Origin: Caulobacter sp.
GTDB taxonomy: Bacteria; Pseudomonadota; Alphaproteobacteria; Caulobacterales; Caulobacteraceae
NCBI GenBank assembly: GCA_016125585.1
Contig: WGLL01000005.1
Location: 496,001 to 560,000, forward strand
Direction: 5' to 3'
DNA: 64,000 nt
Shown one piece after another: positions 59,416 to 64,000 of this stretch (position 1 is the first letter of the stretch; every line of letters begins with the position of its first letter). Made by a program: the position numbers and the translations under genes. The notes beneath the pieces are model-generated. The model was not told the origin of the DNA and made no database searches. It worked only from the letters and a program-made list of their open reading frames with translations.

Positions 59416-60261
59416 ATGATTTCCAGGCGCGCCGTACTGCTGATGGGCTCCGCCCTCGCCCTGAGCGCCGGCGCTTCGGCCGCCGATGCCGGAGACGCGG
59501 TTCTTCGGGACGTGCTTGCAGGCTCCCAGCGGGCAGCGTCTCACCAGGCCCGCGACGACCAGCGTCACCCCTATGAGAGTCTGCTGTTCTGGGGGTTGAA
59601 GCCCGGCCTGTCGATGATCGAGCTGTCGCCGGGAACCGGATACTGGACCGAGATCCTCGCGCCCTATGCCCGGATGACCGGCGGCGTCTTCGGCGTCGGC
59701 GTCACCGATCTGGCCGACGCCTCGGTGTCCGATCGCGGTCGCAAGGCGAGGGCGGCCTTCGAGGCCCGGTATGCCGACCGGACGGTCTTTGGCGACATCC
59801 GTTATCTCGACTTCGGCCCGCGCTCGGCGCCGCTGGGGCCGCCCGGTTCGGTCGATCTGGTGCTCACCGCCCGCAACATTCACAACTGGCTGGAACCCAA
59901 GGGTCACCTCGACAAGGTGATGGCGGATGTCTTCGCGGTGTTGAAGCCCGGCGGCCTGCTGGCCGTCGAGGAGCATCGGTCGGATCCCCTGCCGCAGGCG
60001 CCCGGGGCCCCGACCGGCTACATGTCGACCGATTTCGTGATCGCCGCGGCCGCCCGGGCGGGCTTCAGGCTGGACGGCCGCTCCGAGATCAACGCCAACC
60101 CCAGGGACAACAAGACCCACCCCTACGGCGTCTGGACCCTGCCGCCGGTGCGTCGCGCGCCGGCCGCCGGCGAGACCCCGCCGAAGGGCTATGATCGGGC
60201 CGCCTATGACGCCATAGGCGAAAGCGATCGGATGACGCTGCGTTTTGTGAAACCCTCATGA
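59416..60261 (+). CDS. Exported methyltransferase-fold protein (COG4798 type)
   Basis: A 281-residue protein with a signal peptide (1-23; RR near the start, cleaved after SAADA) and a Rossmann-like SAM-binding fold with motif I as MIELSPGTGYWTEIL, then LVLTARNIHNWL and VLKPGGLLAVEEHRSD. The C-terminus ends with YDAIGESDRMTLRF, shared with the next gene. The family is called a predicted methyltransferase, but SAM should not be available outside the cytoplasm. It is first of a block of exported genes. Confidence 0.85.
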   Translation: MISRRAVLLMGSALALSAGASAADAGDAVLRDVLAGSQRAASHQARDDQRHPYESLLFWGLKPGLSMIELSPGTGYWTEILAPYARMTGGVFGVGVTDLADASVSDRGRKARAAFEARYADRTVFGDIRYLDFGPRSAPLGPPGSVDLVLTARNIHNWLEPKGHLDKVMADVFAVLKPGGLLAVEEHRSDPLPQAPGAPTGYMSTDFVIAAAARAGFRLDGRSEINANPRDNKTHPYGVWTLPPVRRAPAAGETPPKGYDRAAYDAIGESDRMTLRFVKPS

Positions 60262-60345
60262 GGCGGCTGATTTTTGACGCGGCGGGCGGGCCGGAGTATG
60301 GGCTTGCGGCCGTGGGCCGTGGGGGCGTCCTTGGTGCTTGATGTG

Positions 60346-61236
60346 ATGATTTCGGACCTTCGATCGGCTTCGCGACGCAGCCTGCTTCTGGGCGCGGGAG
60401 CCGGGCTCCTGCTGGCCGGATGCGGCCCCAAGGACAAGCCGAAGGCCGACGCCAAGCCGGCCCCCGCCGCCAACAAGATCGACACCATTGAAAAGGCCGT
60501 CGCCGGTCCCTGGCGCCTGCCCGCCGACCGCGCCCGCGATGTCTGGCGCCATCCGGTCGAGACCCTGACCTTCTGGGGGCTGCAGCCGGGCATGACGGTG
60601 GTCGAGTTCTGGCCGGGCGCCGGCTGGTACACCGACATCCTCGCCCCCTTCCTCGACGCGACCAAGGGCAAGCTCTACGTCGCCAATCTCGAGCCGACCG
60701 ATCCGCAGGTGGCCGAGGTGGTCGAGGCCTACAAGCGCAAGCTCAGCGACAACAAAAAGATCTACGGCGACGTCGAGGTGACCGCTTTTGGGCCGACCAG
60801 CGGCCCGGTGGCGCCCGCCGGCTCGGCCGATCTGGTCCTGTTCCTGCGCAATCTGCACAACTGGATGGCCGCCGGCATCGCCGACAAGGCCTTCAAGGAC
60901 GCCTTCGCCGCCCTCAAGCCGGGCGGGGTTCTGGGGGTGGTCGAACATCGCGGCGTGCCCGGCGCGGTGCAGGACCCGCTGGCGGCCGACGGCTATGTGC
61001 AGCAGGACTATGCGGTCCAGCTGGCCAAGGAGGCAGGCTTCTTGCTTGTCGCCGACAGTGAGATCAACGCCAACCCGAAAGACGACAAGAAGCACCCGTT
61101 CGGCGTCTGGACCCTGCCGCCGACCCGGCTGTCCGCCCCCCGTGGCCAACCGCCACAGGAAGGTTTTGATCATTCCAAGTATGATGCGATCGGTGAGAGT
61201 GACCGCATGACCCTGAAACTGGTGAAGCCCAAATGA
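60346..61236 (+). CDS. Lipoprotein methyltransferase-fold protein (COG4798 type)
   Basis: The start at ATG 60346 (opening MISDLRSASRRSLLL) is taken because it is followed by a lipobox LLLAGC (about residues 19-24), indicating lipid attachment; upstream codons add a non-homologous stretch. The 296-residue protein has the same fold: motif VVEFWPGAGWYTDILAPF, LVLFLRNLHNWM, ALKPGGVLGVVEHRG and final YDAIGESDRMTLKL. It is a tandem paralogue of the preceding gene, but as a lipoprotein. A 4-base overlap leads to the next gene. Confidence 0.85.
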   Translation: MISDLRSASRRSLLLGAGAGLLLAGCGPKDKPKADAKPAPAANKIDTIEKAVAGPWRLPADRARDVWRHPVETLTFWGLQPGMTVVEFWPGAGWYTDILAPFLDATKGKLYVANLEPTDPQVAEVVEAYKRKLSDNKKIYGDVEVTAFGPTSGPVAPAGSADLVLFLRNLHNWMAAGIADKAFKDAFAALKPGGVLGVVEHRGVPGAVQDPLAADGYVQQDYAVQLAKEAGFLLVADSEINANPKDDKKHPFGVWTLPPTRLSAPRGQPPQEGFDHSKYDAIGESDRMTLKLVKPK

Positions 61237-61916
61237 CCGTCAGTCGCCGCGTTCTGTTGTTTGCGCCTCTGGCGACCATTCCTCTGCTGGCCGGGCCGGC
61301 GGCGGCGGCGCAACGGGAAACCGACGTCTCCCGCGTCTTTGTGTTTCTGGACAACTTCCTGCGCATGTCGCCCAGCGAGCGGTCGATCGTGAAGGTCTCC
61401 TTCTACCTGACCCAGAACGGCAAGCCCCCGCGGGGGGTGAAGGCCTGGATCATCGACAAGGACGGCACCCGCACCGACGTGCCGATCGCCGCCGATGGCC
61501 GCTTCGAGCGTGAGCCGACCCTGCGCCAGCTGGTCGAAAAGTCGAAGATGGTCTTCGAGGGCGAGGACAAATCCGGCTTCTCGGTGCGGATCGGCCTGGT
61601 CTGGGGGGTCCGCCCCGCGCTGGAAATGGACGCCCGTCAGGTGGCCGACGGCATCGATGAGGCCAATGCGATCGTCAAGAAGGCGGCGGGACGATTCGGC
61701 CTGGTGGCCCCCAAGATGGTGCAGATGGCCTTCCCGGGCGCCGGGTCCGGCACGGCGATCATGGCCGGCGGCGCCACCGCGCCCCTGCCGCTGTTCAAGG
61801 GCTCCCCGGCGTTCAATCCGGACGCCATGTCCGGCGCGACCCGCCTGCGGTTCGCCCGCACCCCCTGGCGCATGGAATTTGCCGGGCCCAAGCATTCCGG
61901 CGTGGTCTTCGGCTAG
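61233..61916 (+). CDS. Small exported protein of unknown function, paralogue 1
   Basis: A 227-residue protein with a signal peptide (1-25, AAAQ). It contains a proline/glycine-poor, beta-rich first half and the phrases VSRVFVFLDNFLRMSPSERSIVKVSFYLTQNGKPP and, near the end, GAGSGTAIMAGGATAPLPLFKGSPAFNPDAM. A second protein (62477-63145) shares these phrases. The family is not recognised. It overlaps the lipoprotein gene, so they should be co-expressed. Confidence 0.8.
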   Translation: MTVSRRVLLFAPLATIPLLAGPAAAAQRETDVSRVFVFLDNFLRMSPSERSIVKVSFYLTQNGKPPRGVKAWIIDKDGTRTDVPIAADGRFEREPTLRQLVEKSKMVFEGEDKSGFSVRIGLVWGVRPALEMDARQVADGIDEANAIVKKAAGRFGLVAPKMVQMAFPGAGSGTAIMAGGATAPLPLFKGSPAFNPDAMSGATRLRFARTPWRMEFAGPKHSGVVFG

Positions 61917-62052
61917 GCGGGTTGACGCGAGGGGCAACCTCAGGGCGAAAGTGTCGCCCCCGTCACTTTTTTGACGCCGCGAACCGCTGTTCGCTTGCCC
62001 GCCGCCTCAGGCCAAGCTATCCCGATGTTCCAGGCCAAATGGGAGAGACGTC

Positions 62053-62361
62053 ATGGCTACGTTGCAAGAAATTACTGATCGCGTGAAGGCGGCCGTCGGC
62101 GACGACTCCGGCCTCGGCAAGTCCCTGAAGTTCGATCTGAAGGGCGACGGATTCATCCACATCGACGGCGGCGAAGTCACCAACGAAGACAAGCCCGCCG
62201 ACCTGACCATGACCATGTCCAAGGCGGACCTGGAAGACATGGGCGCCGGCAAGCTGGACGCCACCATGGCCTTCATGAGCGGCCGTCTGAAGCTGTCCGA
62301 CATGGGCCTGGCGATGAGCCTGCAGCCGAAGATGGGCGCCCTCTTCTCGAAGATGGCCTAG
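62053..62361 (+). CDS. SCP2 sterol-binding-domain protein
   Basis: A 102-residue cytosolic protein consisting of one SCP2-like domain: LKFDLKGDGFIHIDGGEVTNEDKPADLTMTMSKADLEDMGAGKLDATMAFMSGRLKLSDMGLAMSLQPKM. It has no signal peptide. Such domains bind lipids or acyl chains in transport or storage. The gene lies between two paralogous exported-protein genes, with a strong terminator immediately downstream. Confidence 0.92.
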   Translation: MATLQEITDRVKAAVGDDSGLGKSLKFDLKGDGFIHIDGGEVTNEDKPADLTMTMSKADLEDMGAGKLDATMAFMSGRLKLSDMGLAMSLQPKMGALFSKMA

Positions 62362-62386
62362 CCTTTCAGGCAGTCAAAGATGACGG

Positions 62387-62427
62387 ACGGCGCGGAGGGG
62401 GTGACCCTTCCGCGCCGTTCTGCTTTT
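62387..62427 (+). terminator. Hairpin terminator after the SCP2 gene
   Basis: ACGGCGCGGA (62387-62396) pairs with TCCGCGCCGT (62409-62418), with further GGG/CCC pairing inside, followed by TTCTGCTTTT. It is 25 bases after the stop of the SCP2 gene and would separate it from the next exported-protein gene. Confidence 0.8.
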
Positions 62428-62476
62428 CTGGGCCGGAACAGCCGGGGGCGGCGCGATTTCGATAAGGACTGTCGCA

Positions 62477-63145
62477 ATGATCCATAGTCGCCGCGCCGCC
62501 ATGCTTGGCCTGGCCAGTCTCCTCCCGGCCGCCTTCGCCGGCGTCGCACGGGCCGAGATCCGGACCGTCGAGGTGTCGAAGATCTTCCCCTATCTCGACA
62601 TGTATCTCGAGTTGCCCCCGGCCCAGCGCACCCACTTCGCAATGGCCTACGCCCTGCGCCGCGACGGCAAGCCGGCGACCGGCGTGCAACTGACCCTGCT
62701 GGGACCGGGCGGCGCGCGAACGCCGCTGCCCGTCGGAGCCGACGGCCGGGTCCTGCGCCTGCCGACCCTGGCGGACTACAAGTCAAAGGCCATGGTCGAA
62801 CTGGCCAAGCCGGACGGGACCAAGGTGGCGCTCAACCTCGAAATGGTCGCCCGGGTCGCCCCCGCCGCAACCCTTGCCGCCGCCGACCTGGCCCGGGCGG
62901 TCAACCAGTGCGACGCGGCGATCAAGGCCAAGGCCGGGCTGCTCGGGTTCGCCGCGCCCAAGATCCGCCGCGTCATCCTGGTCGGCGCCGGTTCGGGAAC
63001 CGCCGTCACCGCCCAGGGCGCCGCCACCCCGTTGCCGATGATGCAGGGCTCGCCCGCCTTCGATCCGGGCCAGATGGCCTCGGCGGTCTCCGTGAAACTG
63101 GCCCGCGCCCCCTCCGCCATCCTTCTCTCCGGACGTCCGAAATGA
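62477..63145 (+). CDS. Small exported protein of unknown function, paralogue 2
   Basis: A 222-residue protein with a signal peptide (1-26, ARAE). It repeats the plan of the protein at 61233-61916: VSKIFPYLDMYLELPPAQRTHFAMAYALRRDGKPA, a VRTPLPVGADGRVL-like strand and GAGSGTAVTAQGAATPLPMMQGSPAFDPGQMA near the end. The two are clearly related, perhaps beta-sandwich folds, with no known function. It overlaps the hydrolase gene by 4 bases. Confidence 0.8.
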   Translation: MIHSRRAAMLGLASLLPAAFAGVARAEIRTVEVSKIFPYLDMYLELPPAQRTHFAMAYALRRDGKPATGVQLTLLGPGGARTPLPVGADGRVLRLPTLADYKSKAMVELAKPDGTKVALNLEMVARVAPAATLAAADLARAVNQCDAAIKAKAGLLGFAAPKIRRVILVGAGSGTAVTAQGAATPLPMMQGSPAFDPGQMASAVSVKLARAPSAILLSGRPK

Positions 63146-64000
63146 CCCTCGCCGCGCCGCTCCTCGACATTCCGCAAGCGCCCGTCCCCGCCGCCGGCGC
63201 CGCCGAATGGTTCCGCGGCGCGGACGGCGCCCGCCTGCGCGCCGCCCTGTTCCAGCCGCCGGGCGAGGCGCGGGGTTCGGTCGTCGTCAGCCCCGGTCGC
63301 ACCGAGCCGATCGAGAAGTACTATGAGGTCGTCGGCGAGCTTCAGGCGCGCGGCTTCGTCGTGCTGGTCCATGATTGGCGGGGGCAGGGGCTGTCGCATC
63401 GCCTGCTGCCCGACCGGCTCAAGGGCCATGCCCTGGGCTTTGCGGATTTCGTCGCCGATTATCACGCCCTGCTGGCGCATTTCGAAAGCCGCCTGCCCGG
63501 GCCTTGGATCGCGCTGGGTCATTCGATGGGCGGCTGCCTGACCACCCTGGCCTTGGCCCATGGCGAGGCCGACCGCTTCGCCGGCGCCTTCCTGTCGGCG
63601 CCGATGCTGGGCTTGCAGACCCCCGGCCGGCCCAAGGCCGCCGCCCGCGCCCTGGCCTGGGTGATGGCCCGGCTCAAGGGCGACGACTACATCCTGGGTC
63701 AGCCTGGCGACCCGCACGGCGGCCCCTTCGAGGGCAATGTCCTGACCCACGACCCGGTCCGTTACGCCCGCAACATCGCCCAGGTGAAGGCCTGCCCCGA
63801 CCTGGCCCTCGGCGCCGGCACCTGGGCCTGGCTCGACTTCGCCTTCACCGCCTCGGCCTGGCTCAAGACGGCCCCGGGCGTGGCGGCGATCTCCATTCCG
63901 GTGGTGGTGCTGGGCGCGGCCGAGGAGGCGCTGGTCGACAACGCCGATCAGCGCGCCGTCGTCGCCCGCATGCCCCAGGGCAGCTGGACCGAGGTCCCGG
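63142..64000 (+). CDS. Alpha/beta hydrolase (lysophospholipase-like), cut by the window edge
   Basis: Start ATG 63142 overlaps the preceding stop (ATGA). At least 286 residues are present, with the Pro/Ala-rich start, VVVSPGRTEPIEKYYEVVGEL, the strand DWRGQGLSHRL and the nucleophile in ALGHSMGGCLTTLALAHGE. The lid region (about 165-230) and the acid strand VVVLGAAEEALVDN are visible; the His lies beyond the edge. The layout is that of PldB-type lysophospholipases, which act on monoacyl lipids. It fits the lipid theme of the neighbouring SCP2 gene. Confidence 0.9.
   Translation, partial: MTLAAPLLDIPQAPVPAAGAAEWFRGADGARLRAALFQPPGEARGSVVVSPGRTEPIEKYYEVVGELQARGFVVLVHDWRGQGLSHRLLPDRLKGHALGFADFVADYHALLAHFESRLPGPWIALGHSMGGCLTTLALAHGEADRFAGAFLSAPMLGLQTPGRPKAAARALAWVMARLKGDDYILGQPGDPHGGPFEGNVLTHDPVRYARNIAQVKACPDLALGAGTWAWLDFAFTASAWLKTAPGVAAISIPVVVLGAAEEALVDNADQRAVVARMPQGSWTEVP

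Noticed and set aside
1..64000. Mobile elements, prophage, CRISPR arrays, tRNA or rRNA
   Set aside because: No transposase, integrase or phage gene, no regularly spaced short repeats, and no cloverleaf or rRNA-like segment was found on reading both strands. Compositional shifts are not evident apart from short AT-rich promoter patches.

Overview
The window looks like a piece of a Caulobacteraceae (Alphaproteobacteria) chromosome. It is very GC-rich throughout, starts are often GTG or TTG, and co-directional genes commonly overlap by 4 bases. The DegP / response regulator / histidine kinase / glnE order, the ccmI-E-F-H block and the IF-3 N-terminus (IRRP...PPVKDGPR) fit that family. Genus (Caulobacter, Phenylobacterium or a relative) is inference. 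There is no rRNA, tRNA, CRISPR array, phage gene or transposase that I can see.

Left part (1-25.5 kb): a secreted serine hydrolase with a SnoaL/DUF4440-like front domain, a small membrane protein / ECF sigma / membrane protein trio, a helical-repeat protein, a PBP1A-type peptidoglycan synthase, a UPF0260 Cys-cluster protein and a DnaJ-class chaperone. A PepSY-like / OmpR-type regulator / kinase operon follows, then an unknown protein, the cytochrome c maturation genes ccmI-E-F-H, a DegP protease with a second two-component system, glnE, an EF-hand protein, and an ECF sigma / anti-sigma / periplasmic metal-sensor-like operon.

Middle part (25.5-49.4 kb): an MFS transporter, a secreted S9 peptidase, infC, a BON-domain protein and an envelope-sugar district. 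The latter holds two glycosyltransferases, galU with a sugar-epimerase-like gene and a patatin, glmS and glmM divergently arranged, ugd, and a phosphomannomutase/phosphoglucomutase. Between these lie a DUF969-DUF979-DUF2891 operon with an MFS gene, a MAPEG protein, and a membrane-tethered LuxR-type regulator with DUF4199. Four intergenic regions here carry palindromic repeats, each as an inverted pair; in three of them stem bases differ between copies yet still pair.

Right part (49.4-64 kb): the strongest novelty, a 1387-residue secreted protein built from about seven Cys-bracketed helical modules joined by Pro-rich linkers, with one central beta-rich domain. It is followed by kdsD with a coupled 53-residue membrane protein, gpmA, a stand-alone RibD-like deaminase, two tandem pentapeptide-repeat paralogues and an Hsp20. 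The window closes with a run of exported proteins of unclear role: two methyltransferase-fold proteins with export signals, two paralogous small exported proteins flanking an SCP2-domain protein, and an alpha/beta hydrolase cut by the window edge.

Many genes supply envelope precursors (GlcN-1-P, UDP-Glc, UDP-GlcA, Man-1-P/Glc-1-P, arabinose-5-P for KDO) or envelope quality control (DegP, PBP1A, two-component systems), so the window reads as largely cell-envelope biology. Protein calls come from motifs and recalled family features; no database search was possible.
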